A model generated the notes under the pieces. It saw nothing but the letters and a program-made list of their open reading frames with translations. It did not search any database and was not told the DNA's origin. A stretch of 64,000 nt of DNA from CALMEC01 sp964434425 (GTDB lineage: Bacteria > Actinomycetota > Thermoleophilia > Miltoncostaeales > Miltoncostaeaceae): assembly GCA_964434425.1 (NCBI GenBank), contig CAYSVH010000001.1, positions 248,001-312,000 on the forward strand, given 5' to 3'. Shown here piece after piece: positions 51,892 through 60,416 of this stretch (positions are counted from its first letter, which is position 1; the number at the start of each line of letters is the position of its first letter). The translations under genes and the position numbers were made by a program.

Positions 51892-52905
51892 TCATGCGGC
51901 GGCGGGGAAGAGCTTGCGCAGCAGGTCCGAGAGGGTGACCACCCCGCGGTAGCGGCCGTCGGCGTCGGTCACCACGGCCAGATGCTGCCGCTTGCCGCGC
52001 ATCTCCTCGAGCCCGGACGAGATCGGCGTGGTGGTGAGGAGGTGGAACGGGCGGCGGGCGGCGTCCACGACGCGCACGTCCTCGTCCGCCAGAAGGACGT
52101 CGCGAACGTGGACCACCCCCGAGATCTCGTTGGGCGCACCCGGTTCGTGGAGGAGGATCCGAAGGTGCCCCGACTCCTTCGAGAGCGTGCGCACGTCGCC
52201 GGCCGTGGCATCGGTGGGCAGTGCCGCAGGCGGCGATCCGGGCCGAAGCAGGTCGCCGATCGTGGCGCCCTCCAGATCGAGCGCGTCGGACAGCCAACGC
52301 GAGTATCCGGCGTCGAGGGCCCCCACGTTGGCGGAGTGCTCCACCAGGTGGCGGAGGGCGTCGCGGTCCTGGCCGGACGCGGCCTCCGCGACCGGGGTGA
52401 CGCCGACCTTCCGCACGCACCAGTTGGCGGCCTCGTTCAGCCGGTTGAGGACGGGGCGGAACACCCACATGAACGCCCGCATGGGCGCGGCCAGCACGAT
52501 GGCGGACCGCTCGGGATGCGCGATGGCCCACGATTTCGGCGCCATCTCGCCGATCACCAGGTGCAGGAAGGTGACGATGGCGAGCGCCAGCACGAACGAC
52601 GATCCGTCGGCGACCCACGTGGGCATGCCGAGGTCGTCGAGCGGCGGCTGCAGCCAGTGGTGCACGGCGGGTTTGGTGATGGCACCGAGCGCCAGGGTGC
52701 AGGCGGTGATGCCCAGCTGGGATCCGGCCAGCACCACCGTCAGCTCGGCGGAGTTGCGCACCGCGGCACGCGCGCCGCGGCTGGTGAGCGCGGCCTCCTC
52801 CAGCCGGTGGCGGCGGGCCGCCAGCAGCGAGAACTCGATGGCCACGAACAGTGCCGAGAGCGCGATGATGGCGATGGTGGCGACGATCACGACGGCCGGG
52901 CTCAT
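51892..52905 (-). CDS. CNNM/CorC-type membrane protein with CBS domains (second gene)
   Basis: 337 residues. The DUF21/CNNM transmembrane domain (about 1-140) carries the conserved ELTVVLAGSQLGITACTLALG and LVIGEMAPKSW motifs. A CBS pair follows (about 195-335, with VVHVRDVLLADEDV and GVVTLSDLLRKLFPA). It lacks the C-terminal CorC/HlyC domain seen in its partner. Its start overlaps the stop of the upstream paralogue (ATGA), suggesting a heteromeric complex. CNNM proteins export or sense Mg2+ or other divalent cations. Confidence 0.88.
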   Translation of the reverse strand: MSPAVVIVATIAIIALSALFVAIEFSLLAARRHRLEEAALTSRGARAAVRNSAELTVVLAGSQLGITACTLALGAITKPAVHHWLQPPLDDLGMPTWVADGSSFVLALAIVTFLHLVIGEMAPKSWAIAHPERSAIVLAAPMRAFMWVFRPVLNRLNEAANWCVRKVGVTPVAEAASGQDRDALRHLVEHSANVGALDAGYSRWLSDALDLEGATIGDLLRPGSPPAALPTDATAGDVRTLSKESGHLRILLHEPGAPNEISGVVHVRDVLLADEDVRVVDAARRPFHLLTTTPISSGLEEMRGKRQHLAVVTDADGRYRGVVTLSDLLRKLFPAAA

Positions 52906-54341
52906 TCGTCCTCACCGCCCTCGGCGAAGTCGACGGGCCGGTGTCGTCCGTCGGCCCGGTGCAGCGTCTCGGGGATGCCGGCCTCCTCGATGGGCACGAC
53001 CCGCACGCGCACCAGCGACGGCACGTGGCGCTCGACCTGCAGCACCTGCATCACCAGCACGTCGCCGCTGATCTCGTCAACCAGCGCGAAGTCGGCGGGG
53101 TCGCCCTCCAGGAGCAGCCGCACCTCCTGCCCCGCGGTGGGGAGGGTGCCGTGCCGCGCGATGACGACACCGGCCAGGGTCTCGTAGTCGCCGTCGGGCA
53201 GCTCGACGTCGAGGATGCGTTCGACCTCGTCGTAGGGCATGTCGCCCGGCAGGAGCCACGATCCGTCCAGACGGCGCTGGTAGGGGTCGACCTGCGGCTC
53301 GGGATCGTGTTCGTCGGTGATCTCGCCGACGATCTCCTCCGCCAGATCCTCGCGGGCCAGCACCCCGGCGAACCCGCCGTACTCGTCGATGACACATGCC
53401 AGCCGTCGCGCCTTTCCGGCCAGGGTGACCAGGGCGTCGGGCAGCCGCATGGTGGTGGGGATGAGAAGGGGCGGGCTCATGACCGCGGTGACCGGCCGGT
53501 CCAGGACGGCGTCGTCGGTGACGTCGAGCAGGTCGGTGAGGGCCACCATGCCGATGACGTCGTCCTCGTCCACCACCGGGTAGCGCGTGTGCCCGGTGGA
53601 CATGAGCGTGCGCACCTCGCGGATGGTGGTCTCGGGGTCCACCACGCCGGCGCGCGCGCGGGGGATCATGGCGTGCTCCACCGTCTGGTCGGGGAAGTCG
53701 AGGATGCGGTCCAGAAGCAGCGACAGCTCGGGCTGGATGTCGCCGCTCTCGCGCGAGTCGGCGACGATGTGCTCGAGGTCGCCCTTGGTGGCCGAGTACT
53801 CGACGTCGTGCACCGGCTCGATCCGCAGGAGCCGAAGCAGCAGGTTGGACGCACCGTCGAACACCCGGACGATGGGCCCGAACACCAGCAGGTACCAGCG
53901 CGTGGAGGGTGCGAGCGCCACCGCGATGGGCTTCGGGTTCGAGATGGCGAGGTTCTTCGGGAAGAGCTCGCCGAAGAGCATCTGGATGAACGTCGACACC
54001 ACGAGGGCCAGGACGGTGCCCACGGCGACGCCCACGCCGCGCGGAACGTCGACTCCGCCCAGCGCGTCGCCGATCGCCGATCCGATGAGCGGTTCAGCGA
54101 CGTAACCCACGAGGAGCCCGGTCACGGTGATGCCCAGCTGCGCGCCCGACAGCAGGAACGACGTGCGGCGCGTGATGGTGAGCGCGCGTGCCGCGCCCGC
54201 GTCGCCGCCCGTGGCGGCCGCCGTGAGCGCAGCGCGGTCGACCGCCATGTAGGCGAACTCCTGGGCCACGAAGTATGCGGTGGCCGCGGTGATCACGAGG
54301 ACGATCACGAGGCCCAGGAGGATCGAGAGGATCCAGATCAC
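52902..54341 (-). CDS. CNNM/CorC-type membrane protein with CBS and CorC_HlyC domains (first gene)
   Basis: 479 residues from the GTG at 54341. DUF21/CNNM transmembrane domain (about 1-175; LSGAQLGITVTGLLVGYVAEP, QMLFGELFPKNLAI), CBS pair (about 215-335; DQTVEHAMIPRARAGVV, RYPVVDEDDVIGMVALTDLLDV, CVIDEYGGFAGVLAREDLAEEIVGEI) and the C-terminal CorC_HlyC domain (about 350-430). It is one of two adjacent, unequal paralogues. A 9-bp inverted repeat in its leader can hide the ribosome site, hinting at post-transcriptional control. Confidence 0.9.
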   Translation of the reverse strand: MIWILSILLGLVIVLVITAATAYFVAQEFAYMAVDRAALTAAATGGDAGAARALTITRRTSFLLSGAQLGITVTGLLVGYVAEPLIGSAIGDALGGVDVPRGVGVAVGTVLALVVSTFIQMLFGELFPKNLAISNPKPIAVALAPSTRWYLLVFGPIVRVFDGASNLLLRLLRIEPVHDVEYSATKGDLEHIVADSRESGDIQPELSLLLDRILDFPDQTVEHAMIPRARAGVVDPETTIREVRTLMSTGHTRYPVVDEDDVIGMVALTDLLDVTDDAVLDRPVTAVMSPPLLIPTTMRLPDALVTLAGKARRLACVIDEYGGFAGVLAREDLAEEIVGEITDEHDPEPQVDPYQRRLDGSWLLPGDMPYDEVERILDVELPDGDYETLAGVVIARHGTLPTAGQEVRLLLEGDPADFALVDEISGDVLVMQVLQVERHVPSLVRVRVVPIEEAGIPETLHRADGRHRPVDFAEGGEDE

Positions 54342-54706
54342 TTAGGTGCACACCTCGCCATCGTGGTCACGGCGTCGAGGTGTGTCGGTACTTCGGGGTT
54401 CCATACGCTCCTTGATCGGTCCGCATGCGGAGGGAGTTAAAGCGCGCGTGACACCGGCACGGTACCGCGTTGCGAGGATGTCTGCACGGGGTGGGGGGTG
54501 GAACCCCGATCGCCGCCCTCCGAAGGGGACCGGCGGCGGCCGCGAGGAGCGGATCCGTCGACGTGGCCCTCGCCCGCGCACCTGCGCACAACCGCCGCCG
54601 CGGCCGTCGCCGACGCCGGGTTGCGCGCCCCGTACCACCGTTCTTCACCGATCCGAACAGCATGGAGCTTGACGGCCATCGGCCGGGGCCGCCGCGGGAC
54701 CGTCCG
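54342..54706. other. 365-bp gap between the histidine phosphatase and CNNM genes
   Basis: It holds the leader hairpin described above and otherwise GC-rich sequence without a recognisable gene. It should contain the CNNM promoter and any phosphatase terminator, but neither is clear. Confidence 0.45.
54349..54384 (-). promoter_or_regulatory. Leader hairpin overlapping the CNNM ribosome site
   Basis: On the plus strand CACACCTCG (54349-54357) is complementary to CGAGGTGTG (54376-54384) with an 18-nt loop. In the mRNA the proximal arm contains the GAGG ribosome site (54353-54356), 11 nt before the GTG at 54341. Folding would block translation of the transporter pair. Confidence 0.5.
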
Positions 54707-55297
54707 TCAGCCCATGTTCCAGCCGATGAGTGCGCGGTCTCCCTTGTAGAAGCCGAGCACGCAGACGGCGGCGGTGTCGAGCGGGAACCGGTCGCCCAGG
54801 GAGAAGTCGAGGTCCAGCCAGCAGAGGGTCAGGGCCCGCAGCGAGTGCCCATGTGCGAACACCGCGATGCGCTCGATCCCCTCGTCCTCGGCGCGACGGA
54901 GGGTCTGCTTGATGAACCGGGTGAGCCGCTTCCTCACCTCCGCGGCCGTCTCGCCACCGGGCGGGTCGCCGGTCCAGATGGTCCAGTCGGGGCGGTCCGC
55001 GCGGATCTCGGCGCTGGTGTGGCCCTCATAGTCACCGTAGTACCACTCCGCCAGGTCACTGGCGATCTCGTAGTCGTCGAACCCGGCCAGATCGGCCGTG
55101 CGCCGCGCCCGGAGGCGGGGGCTGACGAGCACCAGGCCGAAGCCGTCGGGATCGAAGCGTGTGCGAAGCGCCCTGGCGGCCTCGCGGCCGGCGGGGGTGA
55201 GGTCGACATCGGTGGTCGACGTGTGCCGGCCGGTGCGACTCCACTCGGTCTCGCCGTGGCGGATGAGGATGAGCGAGGGCGTGGATTCGGTGCTCAT
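54707..55297 (-). CDS. Histidine phosphatase (phosphoglycerate-mutase-like)
   Basis: 196 residues from the ATG at 55297. The RHGE motif is at residues 13-16 (LIRHGETEW), the second catalytic His is in AVFAHGHSLRAL, and the WYYGDYEGHTS and PGGETAAEVRKRL blocks are typical of the branch that acts on small phosphomonoesters. No signal peptide. Likely substrates include sugar phosphates or nucleotide-derived phosphates; it could also be a phosphoglycerate-mutase-like side activity. It stands alone between the CNNM pair and NnrS. Confidence 0.9.
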   Translation of the reverse strand: MSTESTPSLILIRHGETEWSRTGRHTSTTDVDLTPAGREAARALRTRFDPDGFGLVLVSPRLRARRTADLAGFDDYEIASDLAEWYYGDYEGHTSAEIRADRPDWTIWTGDPPGGETAAEVRKRLTRFIKQTLRRAEDEGIERIAVFAHGHSLRALTLCWLDLDFSLGDRFPLDTAAVCVLGFYKGDRALIGWNMG

Positions 55298-55674
55298 GGC
55301 GTCGTGACCGTCCGGCCGTCCGGGGACGGCATGTGCGCGGGGATGTGAGGTGTGACGCCGCGAGCGTACACGTCCTGAACGCGAATAACCCCTGCTTGCA
55401 CCGTACGAATCATGGGGGGAATCGTAGCCAAAAACCTTCAAAAGGTGAAGGTTGGTGCTCGCGGACGTGATGGTGCTCACCGCCTGCGATGATCCTCGGC
55501 TGTCTGAGCGGTCACGGATCGCCGTCAGCGCCCACCGGAGCGTCGATGGCTCGCCCGGCGTGATCGCTTGCGCGCATCCGCCCCCCGGGGCAGGGCCTCT
55601 GTGACGATGTGGCTCCGGCGTTCGGTATCCCGCGCCGTCCGGCCGCATCGAGCGGAGCATCCATCGCGCTGCTG
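55298..55674. other. 377-bp gap between the phosphatase and nnrS genes
   Basis: An inverted repeat, AACCTTC (55433-55439) and GAAGGTT (55447-55453), lies in an AT-rich island about 140 bp before the phosphatase start and is a candidate operator. No gene is seen. Confidence 0.45.
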
Positions 55675-56901
55675 CTACCCGGGGCGCCCGTCCTTCCGCG
55701 GCCGCAGGTAGATCACCAGCGACCGCACCACCCAGGGCAGGAAGGCCACCACCCACCCGACGGCGGCGATGCGCACCATCGTGACGTAGGGGAAGGCCGA
55801 GAGGTCGGCCGCGATGCGCAGCAGCACCACCGCCTGCAGCGTCACGAACGCGAACACGGCCGTCGGCACCAGCGCCAGCGGACGGCCGGAGTGCCCCTGG
55901 GTGACACGGGTGGCCATCGCCACCAGCAGGCTTCCGAACATGCCGATGGCAAGCGTGTGCAGCGGCGCGTAGCCCAGCACCCGTTCGTCGGCGATGAGCA
56001 GGTTCAGGCTCTGCACGACGTACAGCGCAAGGCCCACCGGCAGCCAGGCGTAGCCGATGAACAGGACCCGCGTCAGGCCGGGCCCGCCGTCGCGCGGCCA
56101 CCACTTCCACACGCAGATCAGCGACAGGACCATGAGCGGGATGTCGGCCACCCACAGCCAGGCCAGGTGATCGGTGACCTCCAGGACCGTGTGGAGGATC
56201 CAGAACGGCCACTGCGCCGCCAGGATCCACATCGGGTTCCATGCCCGGTAGCCCGGGATGCGGGCGGCGAAGAACGGGAACATGCGGTGCGCGACGGTCG
56301 CGTAGATCGGCAGCAGCACCCCGAACATGCCCGCCCGGATCGCGAACCTGCCCACCGTGAAGTCGTCGTCGTACAGGTAGAAGGCGAAGGTCAGAAGCGC
56401 GATCCACCCCACCAGCAGTGCGGCCCAGCAACTGATCGCGTGCCACGTCCGGAAGCGGTTGCGCACGATGACGGGCGCCAGGACACACAGGCCATAGCCC
56501 CAGCCCGCGATCGTCAGCGCCACCCCCGCGTAGAGCAGCGGCGCCCACCCTGAGAACGCGGCGACAAGGCACAGGATCTGCCCCGCGAACATGCCCGCTC
56601 CGATCGGCACGTAGTGCCGGCGCGCGAGCTCCGGCTGCCCCATCCAGCGGGGGAACGTGGTGAGCAGGAAGCCGAACATGAAGCTCGGCAGCATCTGGTA
56701 CTGGATGATGAACCCGTGCAACCACCCGGCCGGGACATCGCCCACGGGAACCGGGGTGATGTCGAAGACCCAGAGGTACGCCCACCACGTCATGGCCGCC
56801 AGCACGTTGGTGGCACCGACGAAGAACATGAGGCGGTGCGGTGCCGCCGTGAGGACGGCGGGCAGGGAGGACCGGGGCGGGGTGGGAGCGGTGGTGGTCA
56901 T
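55675..56901 (-). CDS. nnrS: NnrS-family membrane protein
   Basis: 408 residues with about twelve membrane segments. The N-terminus APHRLMFFVGATNVLAAMTWW and the histidine/methionine-rich membrane motifs (HGFIIQYQMLPSFMFGFLLTTFPRW, VAHRMFPFF, LHTLAIGMFGSLLVAMATRV) match the NnrS haem-copper protein family. In other bacteria NnrS counters nitrosative stress and acts downstream of NO sensing. No nitrite or nitric-oxide reductase gene is in the window. A detoxification role is therefore the safer reading. Confidence 0.88.
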   Translation of the reverse strand: MTTTAPTPPRSSLPAVLTAAPHRLMFFVGATNVLAAMTWWAYLWVFDITPVPVGDVPAGWLHGFIIQYQMLPSFMFGFLLTTFPRWMGQPELARRHYVPIGAGMFAGQILCLVAAFSGWAPLLYAGVALTIAGWGYGLCVLAPVIVRNRFRTWHAISCWAALLVGWIALLTFAFYLYDDDFTVGRFAIRAGMFGVLLPIYATVAHRMFPFFAARIPGYRAWNPMWILAAQWPFWILHTVLEVTDHLAWLWVADIPLMVLSLICVWKWWPRDGGPGLTRVLFIGYAWLPVGLALYVVQSLNLLIADERVLGYAPLHTLAIGMFGSLLVAMATRVTQGHSGRPLALVPTAVFAFVTLQAVVLLRIAADLSAFPYVTMVRIAAVGWVVAFLPWVVRSLVIYLRPRKDGRPG

Positions 56902-57247
56902 GCCCCTCAGTCTGCTCGCCGTGCGCGGTGCGGTGCAGCGGTCGGCGCCGTTTACATGTCATGTGCCCCTCGCCCGCTGGGCCGGCTTCGCGACGCCGGA
57001 CGAGCGACACCGGATGAACGGCACATGACGATGACGGTCCATCGCGGGACGTATGAGTGCGCCGCGGCCCGTCTCCCGGAGATCCCGTCGCACGACGGCC
57101 GCCGTCTCGCGAACGCATCGCTTTCGCACGGCGGCGTCCTTTACCGGTCCTGTGATCTCCCTTTACCGAGCCTTGGGTAGCCCCGTGCGGCAGGCCCATA
57201 GCGTCACGACCGACTCACGCCACGCCACCGACCCAAGGAACCCCCCG
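56902..57247. other. 346-bp divergent gap between nnrS and the secreted-protein gene
   Basis: ACATG-T-CATGT at 56954-56964 is an 11-bp palindrome close to the nnrS start and a possible operator. No gene is recognisable. Confidence 0.4.
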
Positions 57248-58282
57248 ATGATCTCACCCCGTGCCCGAATCGCGATCGCCGGAGCCGCGATGGCGCTCGC
57301 CGTCCCCGCCGTGGCCTCCGCCGCCAACCGGGTGGTGGTGACCGCGCCACCGATCAACCGGGAGCTGACGGCGACCAATGCCACGACCACCGTCAGCGTC
57401 CGCAACACGACGAACCGGACGCTGACCGGGCTGACGCTCGCGGTGCCGGCCCCGAGGGGTGTTCAGGTGACGATCGTCGGTGCACGCCGCGGTGCGAAGG
57501 TCCGGGCGCTTCCCGCGCTGCGGGCCCGGGCGTCGACGCGGGTCATGGTGCGCGTCCGGCGCAACGGGCCCACCGCCCCGAAGACCGCGGTCCTCACTCC
57601 GAAGGTCGTGCAGAACCGCCGGACGATCGGGAGCGGGCGGCTGGTGATCCGCAAGCCGGCGCCGACCACCCTGACGGGGCGGTACTTCTGGGGGTCGCAG
57701 TACACGCTCAACGGCCCCGAGGGGCACACGCTCTACTTCACCAGCGCCAGGTATGTGTTCATCGGCGATGCGAAGGACGCCTGGCCGGTGTGCACCGCCC
57801 CCACCGACGTGTGCAAGCCGTATACGTACAACGCGAGGACCAACGCTCTCGTCATCGACGGCGAGCGGGCCACGCTGCAGGACCACAGACTGACCTGGCA
57901 GAACCAGTCGCACTGGGAGCTGGGGCGCGAGAAGGCCGGCGCACGCTGGAACGTCGTTCTGACACATTCGAGCGCCACCGGGCTGTGCCCGCTGTACTGC
58001 AGCTACTTCACCGAGCATCTGACGTTCCTGCCCGACGGGACCTTCACCCGAAGCTCGGTGGCGTCGGGCACCGGACCCGTGGTCGACTGGATCTCGGTCC
58101 CGAACGACCGCAAGGGCACCTACGAGGTCCGGGCGAACGGCACGCTGCGTCTGGCGTTCGCCGACGGGACCGAGCGCATCAGGACCCTCGGCCTCTTCCC
58201 GGATGACGGGAAGTACCCCGCCAACGCGGCTGCGGGCATCGTGCTGGGCGGCGACGGGTACTTCGACATCCGCCGGGACTGA
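57248..58282 (+). CDS. Secreted protein of unknown function
   Basis: 344 residues from the ATG at 57248 with AAGGA upstream. Signal peptide (about 1-26, ending ASAA). Residues 30-140 look like an extracellular beta-sandwich with an NTTNRTLTGLTLAVPAP pattern, as in DUF11/CARDB-type cell-surface modules, rich in Arg and Thr. The C-terminal part (about 150-344) has four Cys in two pairs (VCTAPTDVC, LCPLYC) that could form disulphides, and regular YFW/G-rich beta segments. No enzyme motif is visible. Confidence 0.75.
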   Translation: MISPRARIAIAGAAMALAVPAVASAANRVVVTAPPINRELTATNATTTVSVRNTTNRTLTGLTLAVPAPRGVQVTIVGARRGAKVRALPALRARASTRVMVRVRRNGPTAPKTAVLTPKVVQNRRTIGSGRLVIRKPAPTTLTGRYFWGSQYTLNGPEGHTLYFTSARYVFIGDAKDAWPVCTAPTDVCKPYTYNARTNALVIDGERATLQDHRLTWQNQSHWELGREKAGARWNVVLTHSSATGLCPLYCSYFTEHLTFLPDGTFTRSSVASGTGPVVDWISVPNDRKGTYEVRANGTLRLAFADGTERIRTLGLFPDDGKYPANAAAGIVLGGDGYFDIRRD

Positions 58283-58557
58283 CCCGGTTGTGCGGTGGTC
58301 GGCCCCTAGGGCTCGGACCCAGCCATCCGCGTAGCCCCACGCGCTCATTCCGCGATGATCCTGGCTCCATGGGCGAGGTCATCGCGGAGCCGGCCGTGCT
58401 CGGCGGGATGCTGAGCAGGAACCGGATCTGATGGGAGTGTCGCGGCTCCGGGCAGCAGAGGATCGACGATCCCGGGAGGCACCCGAATACGACAGCCACG
58501 GCATCGGTGCGAGGTGTGAGTGCCGGGCCGTGGCCGCCGGCACGGTCGTCCGCACTG

Positions 58558-58977
58558 CTACGGGCTGGTGCCCCGCGGGTCGACGCAGGTGGCGCCGAGG
58601 GGGTCGAAGTGCCGGGTGTTGTGCGTCACGACCGTCATCCCTCGTGCCTGGGCGACGGCGGCGATCAGGGCGTCATCGAGCGGAGCGCGCTCGGGCACCC
58701 GGTAGGTGGACAGGATCCGCGCCGCAGCCAGGTCGAACGGAAGCACGCGACCGGTGAAGGCGGGGAGGACGCGATCGTCGAACCATCGACGCAGGACGTC
58801 ACCCTGCTTCGGATCGGACCGCTCCCTCGTGACAACGCCGTGCTCGATCTCCGCCAGGGTCGTCGCGGTGACGAACTGATCCGTGACCGGTACTGACGAC
58901 ACCCAGGTCTCGGCCGCGGGATTGCGTCCACGGATGCGAAGCGCGGAGATCACGTTCGTGTCCAGCACGTACCGCAC
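58558..58977 (-). CDS. vapC: VapC-type PIN-domain toxin
   Basis: 139 residues. The PIN-domain acidic residues are Asp6 (YVLDTNVIS), Glu in LAEIEHG and Asp in APLDDALIAA, with the C-terminal TVVTHNTRHFDPLG block. PIN ribonucleases cut tRNA or rRNA and halt growth when free. It lies 8 bp downstream of its antitoxin gene, in the usual antitoxin-toxin order. FitB-like length fits the FitAB/VapBC group. Confidence 0.93.
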   Translation of the reverse strand: MRYVLDTNVISALRIRGRNPAAETWVSSVPVTDQFVTATTLAEIEHGVVTRERSDPKQGDVLRRWFDDRVLPAFTGRVLPFDLAAARILSTYRVPERAPLDDALIAAVAQARGMTVVTHNTRHFDPLGATCVDPRGTSP

Positions 58978-58985
58978 CGCCTGGC

Positions 58986-59219
58986 TCAGAGCTCGGGAGT
59001 GCGCATGGTCAGTCCGAGGCGTTCGGGCTCGAATGCGATGTCGGCACCCTCGTCGGTGCCGAGCAGATCGATCAGCGTGATCGGCTCGCGTCGAAGGGCC
59101 TCCGCGAGGATCTCCCGAGCCTCGGCCTCGACCGACCGATGGTGCCGCTCCGCACGGATCCTGAGCGCCGCCTTGGTTCCCGCGGGAAGGTTGCGAATCA
59201 GTATCTGCTCCAGCGCCAT
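58986..59219 (-). CDS. FitA/VapB-type antitoxin
   Basis: 77 residues from the ATG at 59219. A longer upstream frame has no conserved content. The N-terminal ribbon-helix-helix (residues 1-42, MALEQILIRNLPAGTKAALRIRAERHH, then SVEAEAREIL) matches the FitA/Arc-type DNA-binding fold. The C-terminal segment is the toxin-neutralising tail. It binds its own promoter; a perfect inverted repeat lies directly upstream. Confidence 0.9.
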   Translation of the reverse strand: MALEQILIRNLPAGTKAALRIRAERHHRSVEAEAREILAEALRREPITLIDLLGTDEGADIAFEPERLGLTMRTPEL

Positions 59220-59657
59220 CACCTCCGATATCGAAGAAGCGATATCACCGTCGCCGTCAGGCGCATCCTGTCGATGGGAGCGAGGGGGCGGCTGGCCGTG
59301 GTCGTCCCTGACGGGGCTCTGATCAACGTTCGGCCACCGCTCCGAGGAAGGTGCTGGAACGAGCCTGGGGATGTGCTGCCACATGGGCATGACAGTAGGC
59401 GAGGGAAGGACTCCGCTCGTGCCACCTTCGTGTCGTCATTCGAACGCATGTGCGTCAGACCTGCGACGTGCTTCCCGCACCCTGTGCGGGATGGATCATT
59501 GATGATGGTCGCGATGAGTATCGCCGGGACGACGCCCAAGGCGATTGTGAGGACGGCTTTTCGTTCTCGCGGCCGATTCTCGTCGGAGTGTGTGATGGCG
59601 CGAATCTCTCCCACACCGCCGAACCGGCTTCGGGCACGTCGTGTCGCGCTCGGGCAT
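59220..59657. other. 438-bp gap between the toxin-antitoxin and PPOX genes
   Basis: Besides the antitoxin operator there is no recognisable gene. Open frames in the left half have no start or motif support. Confidence 0.45.
59227..59246 (-). promoter_or_regulatory. Operator-like inverted repeat of the toxin-antitoxin operon
   Basis: GATATCG (59227-59233) and CGATATC (59240-59246) are perfect inverted 7-bp arms separated by 6 bp, 8 bp upstream of the antitoxin ATG. It is a typical autoregulatory site of ribbon-helix-helix antitoxins. Confidence 0.6.
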
Positions 59658-59661
59658 ATGA
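59656..59661 (+). promoter_or_regulatory. Possible -10 box (TATGAT) of the PPOX gene
   Basis: TATGAT ends 8 nt before the chosen ATG at 59670, consistent with a leaderless transcript. No Shine-Dalgarno site is present. Confidence 0.4.
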
Positions 59662-59669
59662 TCCGAGCC

Positions 59670-60098
59670 ATGACGACCTCGCTCCGCGACCCCGTCGTTC
59701 GCGCCTTCCTCGAGGCCGGGACGCGTACCGGGAAGCTGGCGTTCCTGTCGGCGTCCGGCCGTGCGCTGGTCACGCCGATCTGGTTCATCCTCGACGGTGA
59801 CGAGATTATCTTCAACACCGCCAGGACGACCGCGAAGGGGCGCGCGATCCTTCGGGATCCGCGGGTGACGATGGTGGTCGACCTGGAGGAGATGCCCTAC
59901 GGATTCGTCCGGGTGCAGGGTGAGGCGACCGTCAGCGAGGATCCGGATGAGTTGCTCGACAGCGCAACCCGCATCGCTGCCCGCTATGTCGGCCAGGACA
60001 GGGCCGAGGAGTTCGGCAGGCGAAACGGTGTTTCCGGTGAGCTTCTGGTGCGGATCCGGCCGACCAAGGTGACCGCCGCGCTGAACATCTCCGGCTGA
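59670..60098 (+). CDS. PPOX-class flavin/F420-type small oxidoreductase
   Basis: 142 residues from the ATG at 59670; ATG 59658 is an alternative. Split-barrel fold of the pyridoxamine-phosphate-oxidase-like group: TGKLAFLSASGRALVTPIWFILDGDEIIFNTARTTAKGRAILRDPRVTMVVDLEEMPYGFVRVQGEA. The family uses FMN or F420 and includes many actinobacterial reductases of unknown substrate. It is a single gene beside a VapBC pair. Confidence 0.85.
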   Translation: MTTSLRDPVVRAFLEAGTRTGKLAFLSASGRALVTPIWFILDGDEIIFNTARTTAKGRAILRDPRVTMVVDLEEMPYGFVRVQGEATVSEDPDELLDSATRIAARYVGQDRAEEFGRRNGVSGELLVRIRPTKVTAALNISG

Positions 60099-60416
60099 CG
60101 GGGCCTTCTCCCGTCCCACGGACGTCGCCGTACTGAGGGAGTCCAGCAGTGCGAGTGCATACACCCGCGGCAACGCGATGAGCTCTTTCCCGGATTCTTC
60201 GAGCATGCGGGGGTATCGGATTTCATGCTTGAACGGCGCCCCTGTCGGTAGGCGCTTCATTCTGCGGGCTCACGTGGATTCGTTCCCCCGCGATGTGGTG
60301 CTGGGCCGGGTCCCTGGAGGCTCCTCGCCGTGGTCCCTTTGGAGCGCGGGCAGATGTGGGGTGCGTTGGACGTATTGGGAGCGTGGTGTCTCACGCGGGC
60401 TCGTTGGGCACGGCTT
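60099..60416. other. 318-bp gap with a possible gene remnant
   Basis: A minus-strand frame from 60260 down to about 60100 reads with plausible coding texture (APFKHEIRYPRMLEESGKEL), but no complete gene or family can be assigned. It may be a decayed gene. The PPOX and fic genes converge here, yet no clear terminator is visible. Confidence 0.35.

Noticed and set aside
52941..54440. 499-codon open frame on the plus strand over the CNNM genes
   Set aside because: Antisense shadow of two well-recognised CNNM proteins; its composition (Arg, Gly, His, Asp) carries no family signal. The frames at 51835-53187 (+) and 35125-36735 (-) were rejected for the same reason.
56941..56970. FNR/NnrR-type operator at nnrS
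   Set aside because: ACATG-T-CATGT is palindromic but lacks the TTGAT/ATCAA half-sites expected of that family.
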